Shown: positions 26,691 to 36,322, counted from the first letter of the stretch. The stretch is DNA of 64,000 nt from Bacillota bacterium (GCA_019422105.1 JAHZDZ010000003.1:1-64000); one strand, 5' to 3'. Numbers and translations are program-made. Notes: a model not told the origin generated them from the letters alone.

Positions 26691-27701
26691 GTGATTACGA
26701 TAGAAAACCGCATTATAACCGCATCATTGAAGGAAGAGGATTTTGATATTGAGCCGAAGCTGAGGCCAAATTCGCTGGACGCCTATATTGGGCAGGAAAG
26801 TGTAAAAAGCAATTTAAGGGTATTCATAGAGGCGGCCAAGGGAAGGGCGGAGGCTTTGGATCATGTGCTTTTGTATGGTCCGCCGGGCCTTGGAAAGACG
26901 ACGCTTTCCAATATTATTGCCAGTGAGATGAATGTCAATATTAAGACAACGTCCGGCCCCGCCATAGAAAGGCCGGGGGATATGGCGGCAGTTTTAAACA
27001 ATCTGAACGAGGGGGATATTCTCTTTATTGATGAGATACACCGGCTAAATCGCATGATTGAGGAGATACTGTATCCGGCAATGGAGGATTTTGTCATTGA
27101 TATTGTCATAGGAAAGGGCGCCGGTGCGAGGAGTGTGAGGCTTGATCTGCCTCATTTTACGCTGATTGGGGCGACTACAAGAATCGGTCTTCTGACGGCG
27201 CCGCTGCGGGACAGGTTTGGTGTGATACAAAGGCTTGAGCCCTATAACGTGGAGGAGCTGAAAAAGATTATCAAGCGCTCTGCGGGAGTGCTTAACATTA
27301 AAATAGACGAGGGCGGCGCCGAAGAAATATCCAGGCGTTCCAGAGGTACGCCTAGAATAGCCAACCGCCTTTTGAAGAGAGTACGCGATTTTGCGCAGGT
27401 GAAATACCAGGGGGATATTACGACTGAGGTTGCCAGGTTTGCCCTGGATTTACTGGAAGTTGACAAAATGGGATTGGATTTGATTGACAGAAATATGATA
27501 CTGGCTATGATTGACAAGTTTGGCGGCGGACCTGTGGGGGTTGAGACGCTGGCTGTATCAATCGGCGAGGAGGCGGAAACCATAGAGGATGTTTATGAAC
27601 CCTACCTCATACAGCTTGGGTATATTCAAAGGACACCCAGAGGAAGAATGGTTACAAGAAGAGGCTACGAGCATTTTGGCTTACAATATCCTGAAAAGTA
27701 G
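26691..27701 (+). CDS. ruvB: Holliday junction branch migration ATPase RuvB
   Basis: AAA+ hexameric motor for branch migration. 336 residues. Walker A GPPGLGKTT, Walker B LFIDEIHRLNR, sensor 1 IGATTR, and the C-terminal winged-helix ending YIQRTPRGRMVTRRGYEHFG are all present. The start is GTG at 26691; the ribosome binding site before it is poor (GAAACAG), consistent with translational coupling to ruvA. The GTG of the next gene directly abuts its stop. Confidence 0.97.
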   Translation: MITIENRIITASLKEEDFDIEPKLRPNSLDAYIGQESVKSNLRVFIEAAKGRAEALDHVLLYGPPGLGKTTLSNIIASEMNVNIKTTSGPAIERPGDMAAVLNNLNEGDILFIDEIHRLNRMIEEILYPAMEDFVIDIVIGKGAGARSVRLDLPHFTLIGATTRIGLLTAPLRDRFGVIQRLEPYNVEELKKIIKRSAGVLNIKIDEGGAEEISRRSRGTPRIANRLLKRVRDFAQVKYQGDITTEVARFALDLLEVDKMGLDLIDRNMILAMIDKFGGGPVGVETLAVSIGEEAETIEDVYEPYLIQLGYIQRTPRGRMVTRRGYEHFGLQYPEK

Positions 27702-28286
27702 GTGCATACATTGGAAGGAAAAAATATTCTCAAAAAGATTGATTACAATGCGCCGGTAATACTGAGCTTTGCCCTTTTTTCTCTTGGCGCGCTGATATTA
27801 CAGTATGTGACGGGCGGCTATACGACAAGTCTTTTATTTTCTGTTTACCGCAGCTCTCCGGCCAGTATTTTCTTTTATCTGAGGCTGTTTGGTCATATTC
27901 TGGGACATGCGGGTATTGAGCACTATGTCAATAATTTTATTATTATATTGCTGATTGGGCCGATGCTGGAGGAAAAATATGGTTCGGGCAATATGGCGGC
28001 AATGATTCTTGTGACGGCGGCAGTGACAGGACTTATCAATATCATATTGTTTCCCTATGCTCTTTTGGGTGCAAGCGGCATAGCTTTTATGCTGATCGTC
28101 ATGAGTTCCTATGTGAATATTAAGGAGGGGAAAATTCCTCTTACACTGATACTCATTGTCATTGCTTTTCTGGGAAAGGAAATTTTTGCCGGTATTGTCT
28201 CCAGGGATAATATTTCGCAGCTGACACATATTGCAGGCGGAGCAATGGGCGGTTTGTTCGGGTTTTATTTCAACAGAAAGAGCTGA
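27702..28286 (+). CDS. Rhomboid-family intramembrane serine protease
   Basis: Intramembrane protease with six predicted helices. The catalytic Ser is in LLGASGIAFML (GxSG), the catalytic His in LTHIAGGAMGGLFGFYF, and the helix 2 motif appears as GHAGIEHYVNNF (HxxxN). 194 residues is near the minimal rhomboid core. The frame begins at a GTG abutting the ruvB stop; a TTG at 27711, 6 bases after AGGTG, is an equally likely start. It is probably in the ruvAB transcript. Substrates are unknown. Confidence 0.87.
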   Translation: MHTLEGKNILKKIDYNAPVILSFALFSLGALILQYVTGGYTTSLLFSVYRSSPASIFFYLRLFGHILGHAGIEHYVNNFIIILLIGPMLEEKYGSGNMAAMILVTAAVTGLINIILFPYALLGASGIAFMLIVMSSYVNIKEGKIPLTLILIVIAFLGKEIFAGIVSRDNISQLTHIAGGAMGGLFGFYFNRKS

Positions 28287-28299
28287 GGGAGGAATACGT

Positions 28300-28572
28300 A
28301 TGAAAATAGAGCTTTCGGAATTTTTAGAGGAAGTAAAAGAGGAATTGCTGTGCTATGAGGATATTGGAGAAACGGGCATGAAACGGTGGACGGAAGAGTT
28401 TCAGGAATGGCTTGCGGATAAAAAGACGGATAAGAAAAAGAGTATAAAAGAGGAAAAAGGCAAGAAATACTTTGTTATAAAGGATGAGGATGAAATTATG
28501 GAAATTGCTGCCTCTTACTGTGACGCTCTGGAGGAAAACAGTGTGAAGGACTATTGGAAAAAGTTTAAATAA
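28300..28572 (+). CDS. Small acidic hypothetical protein
   Basis: No family recognised. 90 residues, strongly charged (KIELSEFLEEVKEELLCYEDIGE; DKKTDKKKSIKEEKGKK), no membrane segment or signal. The ATG at 28300 has GAGGGAGG 8 bases before it; the upstream extension of the frame overlaps the rhomboid gene and is not used. Most likely the last gene of the ruvAB-rhomboid operon. Confidence 0.65.
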   Translation: MKIELSEFLEEVKEELLCYEDIGETGMKRWTEEFQEWLADKKTDKKKSIKEEKGKKYFVIKDEDEIMEIAASYCDALEENSVKDYWKKFK

Positions 28573-28602
28573 TTATGAAAAAACACTATCCTGCATTCTG
28601 CA

Positions 28603-28685
28603 TTAAGAAAACAAAACTTTATTGTTCTGATAATCAAAGAAAGCCCGATAAGTCGGGCTTTCTTTGATTTAATCATTTCTTATGG
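28603..28685 (+). repeat. Nested-hairpin terminator element, copy 1
   Basis: An inner stem, CAAAGAAAGCCCGA (28635-28648) with TCGGGCTTTCTTTG (28653-28666), is enclosed by an outer pairing of TTAAGAAAACA (28603-28613) with TTTCTTATGGC (28675-28685). The element at 44832-44915 has the same order and length but GCTTGA/TCAAGC in the inner stem. It probably terminates the operon before it. Confidence 0.75.
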
Positions 28686-28749
28686 CATTGTTCACGATAA
28701 GCCCTTTTCTGTTGTGCTGTGATATGATTGAGTATGTGGATAGTAAAAG

Positions 28750-28786
28750 AGCCCTGCCTCGTATAAAACGGGTAGGGCTTTTTTAA
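28750..28786. terminator. Possible second terminator hairpin
   Basis: AGCCCTGCC and GGTAGGGCT pair with one G-T position, followed by TTTTTT. It could also act on the minus-strand MarR gene read-through. Confidence 0.6.
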
Positions 28787-28792
28787 GATAGT

Positions 28793-28884
28793 AACGATAA
28801 ATTTTCAGCGGAGAACCTCAAAACGCCTTTTGCAAGCAAGCTTGCAAGGCGCACTTCTTCAGTGCCTTTTCTCCGCTATTATGA
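28793..28884 (+). repeat. Degenerate relative of the 146-bp repeat family
   Basis: AACGATAAATTTTCAGCGGAGAA at the left, TTGCAAGCAAGCTTGCAA in the middle and TTCTCCGCTATTATGATAT at the right match parts of type I units at 1-345 and 2561-2700. CAGCGGAGAA and TTCTCCGCT are inverted, so the element can fold as one long hairpin. Confidence 0.7.
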
Positions 28885-28888
28885 TATA

Positions 28889-29347
28889 TTATTTCTGCAT
28901 AAAGGATTGCAGGTCCATAATGACCCAATTCAGTAATTGACAAATCTTATCAATATCCTTTTCAGAGAACTGGTCGAGGCGCTCCAGATACTTGGAATAG
29001 GTTACATGGTCAAATTCCTTGTGAGCCTCGTAGGTTTCTTTTCCCTCTTCTGTCAGGGTGATGGATACCTGTTTTTTGTCATTGGGGTTTTTCACTTTGC
29101 TGACAAGTCCCTTTTGATAAAGCTTGTCTACCATCTGGGAAACAGCGCTTTTGCTTTTGCTGTTTCGCCTGGAAAGCTCTGTCACTGTTATTTCTCCCGC
29201 ATCCCCTATGGAGCGGAGCATATGCGCCTCGGCCATGTAGAGCACGGCGTTGCCGTAGCACTGAGGAATACTTTGATAGAGACTGGCTGTATCACTGAAT
29301 GTATATAACAAATCTATCATATCAGAAAAGCGTTGTTCTTTTGTCAT
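28889..29347 (-). CDS. MarR-family transcriptional regulator
   Basis: Winged-helix regulator of about 152 residues. Core: ITVTELSRRNSKSKSAVSQMVDKLYQKGLVSKVKNPNDKKQVSITLTEEGKETYEAH, with the DKK/QV wing typical of MarR. The frame extends upstream to 29386 but AAAGGGGAT precedes the ATG at 29347. Its stop lies right beside the degenerate repeat at 28793-28884. No clear partner gene on the same strand. Confidence 0.9.
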   Translation of the reverse strand: MTKEQRFSDMIDLLYTFSDTASLYQSIPQCYGNAVLYMAEAHMLRSIGDAGEITVTELSRRNSKSKSAVSQMVDKLYQKGLVSKVKNPNDKKQVSITLTEEGKETYEAHKEFDHVTYSKYLERLDQFSEKDIDKICQLLNWVIMDLQSFMQK

Positions 29348-29667
29348 AACAGGATCCCCTTTCTCAAATATAGAAAAGTATATCATAAAAAGAAAATAAA
29401 AGAAAGAGAATGGCGGTAAGAGGAAGTGAGGGGGATGGCGATAAAATTACGGCTGTGAAACAGACTTAAATGCCCTTAACATAGACCTGCCATGCTTTTT
29501 ACGCTCGTCCCTGGCGGAAAAAGGGGAAGCGTCCTCTGGGTTATAATAAATTGGCATAAGGATATGAACAAAAGGTATTATTTAGGCGTTGCCTGACGTG
29601 GTATTCTTAAAGCAGGAAATGTAACCCGCTAAAAAATGATATGTAATCAGTATGGGAGGGGTTTGAA
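29348..29667. other. Intergenic region, 320 bp
   Basis: Divergent region between the MarR regulator and the M81 peptidase. TATAAT at 29542-29547 is a possible -10 for the peptidase gene, without a convincing -35. Nothing else recognised. Confidence 0.4.
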
Positions 29668-31149
29668 GTGTTTCATATTATGATTGCGGAATTCAAGCTG
29701 GAAACCAACAGTTTTACAAAGGATATGACGACAACGAAGGATTATCGCAACAGGAATCTGAATTTCGGAGAGGAGGCGTTATCCGCCTTTGACGGGGTAC
29801 ATAACGAAATCGGAGGCTTTATCAGCTTTCTAAAAGAGAAAGAGGATGTGGAAATCATTCCGGCTGTGGCTGCCAATGCAACGCCCGGAGGAAAGGTCGC
29901 AAGGGATACCTTTGAATTGGTGAGAGATGCTGTTGTGGATACTTACCGGAGGAGTGAATGTGTGGACGGTGTGCTTTTATCCCTTCACGGCGCCATGGTG
30001 CCGGATCCATCTTTGGGTGAGGATGGGGAAGGACTTCTTTTGGAGGCACTGCGGGAGGCTGCGGGCAGAGACCTGCCTATATTTATCACTCTTGACCTCC
30101 ACGCCAACGTGACGAAAAAAATGGCGGAGCTTGCAGATGGCATATTTCTTTTTGACAACTATCCCCATACAGATACCTATGACAGGGGAAGGGAAGCGGC
30201 ACAGACGCTTTACCGCACTTTAAAGGGGGAGTTGCATCCGGTTATGGGATTCAGTCAAATACCGGTACTGTGCCCGCCTATCCCAACGGCAGTGCCTCCG
30301 GCGAGACCAATATATGACAAGGCGCAGGAGTATGAAAAGCTGCCCGGCGTTATCTCTGTTTCTGTGGCATACGGTTATTTTTACGCAGATATTGATGAGA
30401 TGGGCATGGCGGTTGTCGCAATTACGGAAAATGACAGAGCACTGGCTAATAGCATCGCGAAGGAATTTGCACAGTTTATATGGGAGAGAAGAGCAAGTTT
30501 TGACCAGCCTATTACAACGGTGGAGGAAGGTGTGGCGGAGGCTATGGCACAGCCGCAGGGACCTGTTGTACTTGCAGATGAGAGCGACAACCCGGGGGGC
30601 GGATCGCCTGGAGACAGCACCTTTACCCTGCGGTGCCTTTTAGATAAAAAGGCAGAGAATGCAGCTGTGGCGGTTATATACGATCCCGAAACGGTTCATC
30701 AGGCAATAAAAGCGGGTGTAGGCGCCACCATAGAGGTGAGATTGGGCGGAAAAGAATATCCCGATATGATGGGCAAGCCAATTGAGGGCAAGGCATATGT
30801 GTGTATGATTACAGACGGGGAGGTTGTCAACAAGGGCCCTATGGCAACAGGATTTGTCAATCATCTGAAGCCCACGGTCCTTTTGGTGATGGATGGCATA
30901 GAAATTATTGTGATACAGACAAGATTCCAACCATGGGATTTAAATATTTTCAATTATCATGGTATTGAGCCCAGTGAAAAGAAAATTATACTGGTGAAAT
31001 CCATTGCCCACTACAAGGCGCATTATGGCACAATCGCAAAGAAAATGATCAATGTAGGACCGCCCGGACTCACGGCCAGAAGTCCAAAATCCTTCACATT
31101 TCATCATTTGAAGCATCCCGTTTATCCGCTGGAGGATAATTTTTATTAA
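29668..31149 (+). CDS. M81-family metallopeptidase (MlrC-like)
   Basis: Zinc enzyme of the MlrC family, first known from microcystin degradation; most bacterial members have unknown substrates. 493 residues. Motifs: AEFKLETNSF at the N-terminus, VLLSLHGAM, ITLDLHANVTKKM with metal-binding Asp/His, FDNYPHTDTYDRG, and DNPGGGSPGDST. The two MlrC parts (DUF1485 then MlrC C-terminal) are complete. GGGAGGGG precedes the GTG start. Divergent from a MarR regulator that may control it. No transporter or ABC partner is adjacent. Confidence 0.88.
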   Translation: MFHIMIAEFKLETNSFTKDMTTTKDYRNRNLNFGEEALSAFDGVHNEIGGFISFLKEKEDVEIIPAVAANATPGGKVARDTFELVRDAVVDTYRRSECVDGVLLSLHGAMVPDPSLGEDGEGLLLEALREAAGRDLPIFITLDLHANVTKKMAELADGIFLFDNYPHTDTYDRGREAAQTLYRTLKGELHPVMGFSQIPVLCPPIPTAVPPARPIYDKAQEYEKLPGVISVSVAYGYFYADIDEMGMAVVAITENDRALANSIAKEFAQFIWERRASFDQPITTVEEGVAEAMAQPQGPVVLADESDNPGGGSPGDSTFTLRCLLDKKAENAAVAVIYDPETVHQAIKAGVGATIEVRLGGKEYPDMMGKPIEGKAYVCMITDGEVVNKGPMATGFVNHLKPTVLLVMDGIEIIVIQTRFQPWDLNIFNYHGIEPSEKKIILVKSIAHYKAHYGTIAKKMINVGPPGLTARSPKSFTFHHLKHPVYPLEDNFY

Positions 31150-31186
31150 AAAAACAGGCAGGGGAATTTTCCCTGCCTGTTTTTTG
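31148..31186. terminator. Bidirectional terminator
   Basis: AAAAACAGGCAGGG and CCCTGCCTGTTTTT with a 7-base loop, between convergent M81 and 31219 genes. Confidence 0.92.
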
Positions 31187-31218
31187 TTATGTTTTTTTGA
31201 AAAAGTTTTGAAGGGACT

Positions 31219-31629
31219 TTAATCCAGCGCTGCTTTTTCAAGACTCTGCTCCACTGCGTCCAGAATAATCTGGCTTGTGACAGATGCATCCGGTGGAATT
31301 TCCACATCCAACGATTGCTTTGCCACAATCTCGTCGGATATAGTGGAAGCCGTTTTTTCCAAAAGCGGATAGAAAACCGGCAGGGTTTCAGAGGTATGTA
31401 TTAAGGAAACAGATTTAATTTCCTGCTCGTCTACTGCCACATCCACCTGTATCAGCTCGTCGTCTATTACAATATTGGAGCTGTAGACGCCGGGTTTGTA
31501 CATTGCCGTCTTGTTTTTAGGTACCATAAAGTATACGATAGCGATAATGATAATAACGCCAAGCACAGCAAAAATAGCCGTTTTTAATAACTCCTTGAAT
31601 TTGATAACCATGAATTTTGTTCCGCCCAT
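31219..31629 (-). CDS. Membrane-anchored protein with a degenerate FMN-binding-like domain
   Basis: One N-terminal anchor (LLKTAIFAVLGVIIIIAIVYFMV), then about 95 residues: KPGVYSSNIVIDDELIQVDVAVDEQEIKSVSLIHTSET...VAKQSLDVEIPPDASVTSQIILDAVEQSLEKA. Order and spacing resemble the FMN_bind domain, whose end is SGATxTS...AVxxAL; here the SGAT threonine site reads DASVTS, so flavin attachment is doubtful. GGGGG precedes the first ATG; a second ATG at 31611 is possible. No electron-transfer partners are nearby. Function unknown. Confidence 0.6.
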   Translation of the reverse strand: MGGTKFMVIKFKELLKTAIFAVLGVIIIIAIVYFMVPKNKTAMYKPGVYSSNIVIDDELIQVDVAVDEQEIKSVSLIHTSETLPVFYPLLEKTASTISDEIVAKQSLDVEIPPDASVTSQIILDAVEQSLEKAALD

Positions 31630-31750
31630 TGAGAATCCCCCTCATATAGTGATTGGTATATTTTATTAAGCGCGGCAATAAATTATGCTACCTTGCAATA
31701 AAGGACAAATTTTATTATGATAAAAGAATATAAAAAAAGGAGGGGAGAAA

Positions 31751-34700
31751 ATGGCTCTCAGACTGGTTATGGGCAGAAGCGGCAGTGGGAAAAGCAGTAA
31801 ATGCCTGGAGGAAATGGCGCAGAGGTTAAAAGAGGATAAATTCAGCAATATTATTTTTATTGTGCCGGAGCAGTTTACTCTCCAGGCGGAGCGAGATCTG
31901 ATTGCTAGATGCGGACAAAAAGGTATCTTATCCGCCCAGGTATTGAGCTTTCGGAGACTGGCCTTTCATGTATTGGCCCAAAATGGCGCAGGAAACAGGA
32001 CTGTGCTTGATGATGTCGGCAAAAGCATGATACTCAGAAAAGTATTATTCGATCATGAGGATGAATTGTCTTACTATAAAAAGGCTGTGGATAAGCAGGG
32101 CTTTATGGAGCAGCTGGCCATGACGGTAACGGAATTTTTTCAATATAATATTACGGAAGAAAAGCTGAAAGAAATGTGCGGCAAGTGTGCAGGGGATACG
32201 ATTGTGCATAAAAAGCTGTCCGATTTATCGGTAATCTATCAAGGATATATCCGTTTTATTTCCAGGGAATACATTTCGGGCGACGATGCTTTGGATATGA
32301 TGGCAGAGAGAATACCGGATACGAATTTTTTGGAGGGCGCCTGCATTTGGATTGATGGCTTTTATGGCTTTACACCGCAGGAGAGGAGGGCAATAGAGCG
32401 GCTTCTTTTCAAGGCGGAGGAGGTTACTGTCACCCTTACACTGGATGAAAAAACCTGCGGAGAAAAAAATCCCGCCTACTGGTCTGGATTCTATGAAACC
32501 TTTGATACGGCGAGAAAGCTGAAGGAGATGGCAGCTGAACAAAACTGCGGCATAAGGGAAGTATTTTTAAAGGAGCAGAGGCGTTATTCAAATCCATCAC
32601 TGGCTCATTTGGAAAGGGAGTATTTTTCTTATCTGCCAAAGGGGGATAAGAATGGGGAGGGTATCCGTATTTTTGCAGCCTCTGGTCTTTACGGAGAAGT
32701 GAATGAGGCGGCAAGGCAGATTACCCTTCTGGTAGAGGAAAAGGGGTACCGCTACAGGGATATTGCCGTTGTGAGCAGGGCGCTGGAGCAGTATGAAAGT
32801 GACATAAAGGGAATTATGCAGGAGTACGGTATTCCATATTTCATAGATGCCAAACGGGACATTGTAACTCATCCGCTGATCGAGCTGATGAGAAGTGCGG
32901 TGGAGGTAATCTCCAGAGATTTCAGCTATGAAAGCGTATTCCGTTTTCTGAAGACGGGATTGACGCCCCTTTCAAGGCAGGAAATTGATATTTTGGAAAA
33001 CTATGTTCTTGCTTATGGCATAAAAAGCTATAAATGGCGCTATGAATGGAACTATGGTTTTTCAGGAGGAGAGAAGGGAGAAGAAAAAGAGAGAATAAAC
33101 GCAATCAGGGGAAAAGTCCTGTCCTTTTTTGAACCAATACAGAAAAAAATAAAGTCCGGAAAAAAATATGAGATCAAAGAAATCGTTCTGAGTCTTTATG
33201 AAATGCTGTTGACTGTTAAGGCGGAGGATACACTGTCAGAGTGGGCGGAAAACAGGATGGCGGAAAACGAGTATTCCAAGGCATATGAGCATAGGCAGAT
33301 TTGGGGCATTATGAATGGCGTATTTGAGCGTATGATGGAGATACTGGGCAGCGAGAGAACAACCATAAGGGAATTTGGGAAGCTTTTGGACGCGGGATTT
33401 CTGCAAAGCGATTTGGGCATTATACCGCCGGGGCTTGATCAGATTATCATAGGAGATATAGAAAGGACAAGACTGCCTGAGATCAAAGCGCTTTTTGTGC
33501 TGGGCGTCAATGAGGGAATACTGCCCTCTGCTGCTTTAGAACAGGGACTTTTTACGGAGGAGGAAAGAGCTGCCCTAGTAAGGGAAAGCAATGTTGAGCT
33601 GGCTCACAGCGGAAATAGAAGGGCCTTTGAGGAGCAGTTTTTGATTTACAGCGGGTTGACTAAGCCTTCGAAGAGGCTTTTTCTGAGCTATAGTCTGGGA
33701 GATTTGGAGGGGAAAACAAAGAAGCCCTCCTCTCTTATCGGAAAGCTGAAAAAAATATTCCCGTCTTTGGAGGAAGAAAATGAGAATTGTCTGTCAGATA
33801 TGGATTTTGCTGTGAGGCCGCGTCCTGCAATGCACCTTTTGGGGAACAGGCTGAGGGACTATGCCCAGGGGGAGGAGTTAAGCGGCGTCTGGAAGGACGT
33901 ATATCTGTATTTTCAGAGCGAGGTTATTTGGCGGGACAGGGCGGCAATGCTCAGACTGGGACTTTCCGATACCAATCAGGAGGGAAGGCTTTCTCCCGAT
34001 ACAGTGCAGAGACTTTACGGCAAAAATATACAGGCCAGCGTTTCACGTCTTGAACGGTATGCCTCCTGTCCCTATTCCTTTTTTGTACAGTATGGACTGC
34101 GGGCAAGAGAAAGAAAGCTGTACCGGATTGATACACCGGATTTGGGGCTTTTGTTTCACAGCGTTCTTGAGAAATTTTCCAGAGATCTGGAGGAGGATAA
34201 GCTGGAATGGAGGGAGCTTGAAAAGGAACAGATTGATATGAGAATAGAAAAGGCGGTGGATGAAACGGCGCCTGAGATGGGGGAGGAGATACTTTTCAGC
34301 ACCTCCAGCCATCAGTATCTCTTAAAGAGGCTCAAGCGCATCTCCAAAAGAGCCGTTGATACGCTGACATGGCATGTCAAAAAAGGTACCTTCCGTCCCT
34401 ATGATTTTGAGATAGGCTTTGGCAAGAAGGAAAAGCTGCCGCCTATTGTCATTGATTTGGATAAGGGGCAGAAAATGGTGCTGGACGGAAAAATAGACCG
34501 TGTGGATATTCTGGACAGTGACGGCAGGAGATTCGTCAAAATAATTGATTACAAGTCGGGACAGAAAAGCTTCAGTCTTCAGGAAATCTATTATGGCATG
34601 CAGCTCCAGCTTCTTCTCTATCTGGAGGCGTTTATGGAGACGGACAGCTCAAACAGCTGCAATATTACGTTGCCGGGAGGCGTATTCTATTTTAAGGTAA

Positions 34701-35185
34701 ATGACCCCATGCTGTCAGCTTCCGGTGAGATGAGCGGGGAGGAGATCGAACGCTATTTGAGAAAGGAATTGAGGCTGTCGGGCCTTGTGCTCTGTGACGA
34801 GGAGGTATTGAAGGGACTTGACGACTCCTTTGTACCGATGGAGGGCGATGGTCTGGAAAAGGTGATTTCAGAAATTATTCCTGTGGGCGTCAGCGCAAAG
34901 GGAGAGCTTCGCAAGGATTCCATGACGGCGGACGAAAAGCGATTCCGGTTTTTAATGGATTTTGCACAGGATAAGGCGAGGGAAATTGGAAATGAGATTG
35001 CAAAGGGCAATATCACTGTAAGCCCGTATAAAAATAAGCAGATAACACCCTGTACCTATTGTAACTATAAGGCTGTCTGTCGTTTTGACCCGTCTTTGGA
35101 GGAAAATAAATTCCGTGTATTAAAAAATATGAAAAAGGAGGAGCTTTGGGAGAGGATAGAGAGAGCAGAAGAGGAAAAGGAGTAA
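31751..35185 (+). CDS. addB: Helicase-exonuclease AddAB, subunit AddB
   Basis: Subunit of the AddAB double-strand-break resection complex; its C-terminal nuclease domain degrades one strand. 1144 residues, normal. Walker A GRSGSGKSS at the N-terminus; the iron-sulfur cysteines appear as ASCPYSFF (about residue 776) and CTYCNYKAVC near the C-terminus; VKIIDYKSGQKSF is the RecB-type nuclease motif. GGAGGGGAG precedes the ATG. AddA, normally encoded right after addB, is absent here: a convergent PHP gene follows. Confidence 0.95.
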   Translation: MALRLVMGRSGSGKSSKCLEEMAQRLKEDKFSNIIFIVPEQFTLQAERDLIARCGQKGILSAQVLSFRRLAFHVLAQNGAGNRTVLDDVGKSMILRKVLFDHEDELSYYKKAVDKQGFMEQLAMTVTEFFQYNITEEKLKEMCGKCAGDTIVHKKLSDLSVIYQGYIRFISREYISGDDALDMMAERIPDTNFLEGACIWIDGFYGFTPQERRAIERLLFKAEEVTVTLTLDEKTCGEKNPAYWSGFYETFDTARKLKEMAAEQNCGIREVFLKEQRRYSNPSLAHLEREYFSYLPKGDKNGEGIRIFAASGLYGEVNEAARQITLLVEEKGYRYRDIAVVSRALEQYESDIKGIMQEYGIPYFIDAKRDIVTHPLIELMRSAVEVISRDFSYESVFRFLKTGLTPLSRQEIDILENYVLAYGIKSYKWRYEWNYGFSGGEKGEEKERINAIRGKVLSFFEPIQKKIKSGKKYEIKEIVLSLYEMLLTVKAEDTLSEWAENRMAENEYSKAYEHRQIWGIMNGVFERMMEILGSERTTIREFGKLLDAGFLQSDLGIIPPGLDQIIIGDIERTRLPEIKALFVLGVNEGILPSAALEQGLFTEEERAALVRESNVELAHSGNRRAFEEQFLIYSGLTKPSKRLFLSYSLGDLEGKTKKPSSLIGKLKKIFPSLEEENENCLSDMDFAVRPRPAMHLLGNRLRDYAQGEELSGVWKDVYLYFQSEVIWRDRAAMLRLGLSDTNQEGRLSPDTVQRLYGKNIQASVSRLERYASCPYSFFVQYGLRARERKLYRIDTPDLGLLFHSVLEKFSRDLEEDKLEWRELEKEQIDMRIEKAVDETAPEMGEEILFSTSSHQYLLKRLKRISKRAVDTLTWHVKKGTFRPYDFEIGFGKKEKLPPIVIDLDKGQKMVLDGKIDRVDILDSDGRRFVKIIDYKSGQKSFSLQEIYYGMQLQLLLYLEAFMETDSSNSCNITLPGGVFYFKVNDPMLSASGEMSGEEIERYLRKELRLSGLVLCDEEVLKGLDDSFVPMEGDGLEKVISEIIPVGVSAKGELRKDSMTADEKRFRFLMDFAQDKAREIGNEIAKGNITVSPYKNKQITPCTYCNYKAVCRFDPSLEENKFRVLKNMKKEELWERIERAEEEKE

Positions 35186-35296
35186 TCACTGCTTCATTGT
35201 CTGTCAAATACTTTATGGTTTGTTGTGCGGAGAAGAGCGTAGGAAAAAAATGTACTTTGCCTAAAATCCATAGGTTTCTGAAAAATTTTGATTAAC

Positions 35297-35328
35297 ATAA
35301 AAAAGCCCTGTTCAGGGCTTTTTTATGT
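35297..35328. terminator. Bidirectional terminator
   Basis: ATAAAAAAGCCCTG and CAGGGCTTTTTTAT form a 14-bp stem with a 2-base loop between convergent addB and the PHP gene, overlapping the PHP stop codon. Confidence 0.9.
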
Positions 35329-36192
35329 ACAGCTTTTTCTATTTAGATTTGACCTTATCTTTAAGTCCTTCAGATATTGATAGGGTATTTTTAAGTTGCC
35401 TTTTCCTATGCCCAAGGCGATATTTTCTTTGTTTGCGCCGTGAAAGTCGCTGCCGCCGGAGGGCAGAAGCTGAAGGTTATCTGCAATCTGTTTGATTTTT
35501 TTCTGTTGAGAGGGTGTATAGGTGGAGTACATGCACTCTATGGCATCCAGACCGTATGATATCAGGCTGCGGCACATGTCTGCTACTTCATAATAGTCCA
35601 TATGGTAAAGTGTGGGGTGGGCCAGTACGGAAACACCTCCGCTTTTTTGAATGCTCTCAATGCATGCCCTGGGAGAAAGGGTTTCTCTTTCCACATAGCC
35701 GGGAAGTCCGGGGGAGATAAGGTTGTCAAACGCCTCCTGCCTATTTTTAATATATCCCTTTTTCACGAGCAAAAGCGCATAGTGGGCACGTGTGATAATT
35801 TCGCCTCCCGCCTCCCTCTCCAATTCCTCAAGGGTAATGGGAAAGCCCAGAGAGGAGAGGCGTTCTGCCATTTTTATATTCCTCTTTATCCGGCTTTTTT
35901 GTATGGTATCCATGGCTTCCAGCAAAAGCGGAGTTTTTGTATCCAGAAAAAGACCGACAATATGAATTTCCCCTTTGCCGTCATAGGAAGTGGCAAATTC
36001 GATACCGGGTATGGTTTCCAGATGGAATTCCTTTCCCGCCGCCATAAATTCTTCGATGCCGTCTATCGTATCATGATCTGTCAGTGCGACTGCATACAGG
36101 TTCTTTTTTTTTGCTTCCAGTACGATTTCCCATGGCGTTTCGGAGCCGTCTGAATAAGTAGAATGAGTATGCAGGTCAATGATTTTTTCCAT
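35323..36192 (-). CDS. PHP-domain phosphoesterase (RNase AM/YciV-like)
   Basis: PHP metal-dependent phosphoesterase of 289 residues; relatives hydrolyse 3',5'-nucleoside bisphosphates or trim RNA 5' ends. Metal motifs: DLHTHSTYSDG at the N-terminus, ALTDHDTIDG, EFATSYDGKGEIHIVG, ITRAHYALLL, VLAHPTLY and SGGSDFHG near the C-terminus, all in the expected order. AGGAGG precedes the ATG. No operon partner. Confidence 0.9.
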   Translation of the reverse strand: MEKIIDLHTHSTYSDGSETPWEIVLEAKKKNLYAVALTDHDTIDGIEEFMAAGKEFHLETIPGIEFATSYDGKGEIHIVGLFLDTKTPLLLEAMDTIQKSRIKRNIKMAERLSSLGFPITLEELEREAGGEIITRAHYALLLVKKGYIKNRQEAFDNLISPGLPGYVERETLSPRACIESIQKSGGVSVLAHPTLYHMDYYEVADMCRSLISYGLDAIECMYSTYTPSQQKKIKQIADNLQLLPSGGSDFHGANKENIALGIGKGNLKIPYQYLKDLKIRSNLNRKSCT

Positions 36193-36322
36193 AGCGAAAG
36201 CACCTCCTGTTGCTATTTAAACATTATTTTAGCCAAAAAGCAAACAAGTAGCCTGAAATCAATCATAAAAATGCCGTGCTTCTCGTAAAATGTTATTAAA
36301 TATAAGTAGGGGGATACCAGAT

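Noticed and set aside
29550..29570. Sigma-54 promoter before the M81 peptidase
   Set aside because: TTGGCATAAGGATATGAAC lacks GC at the required spacing.
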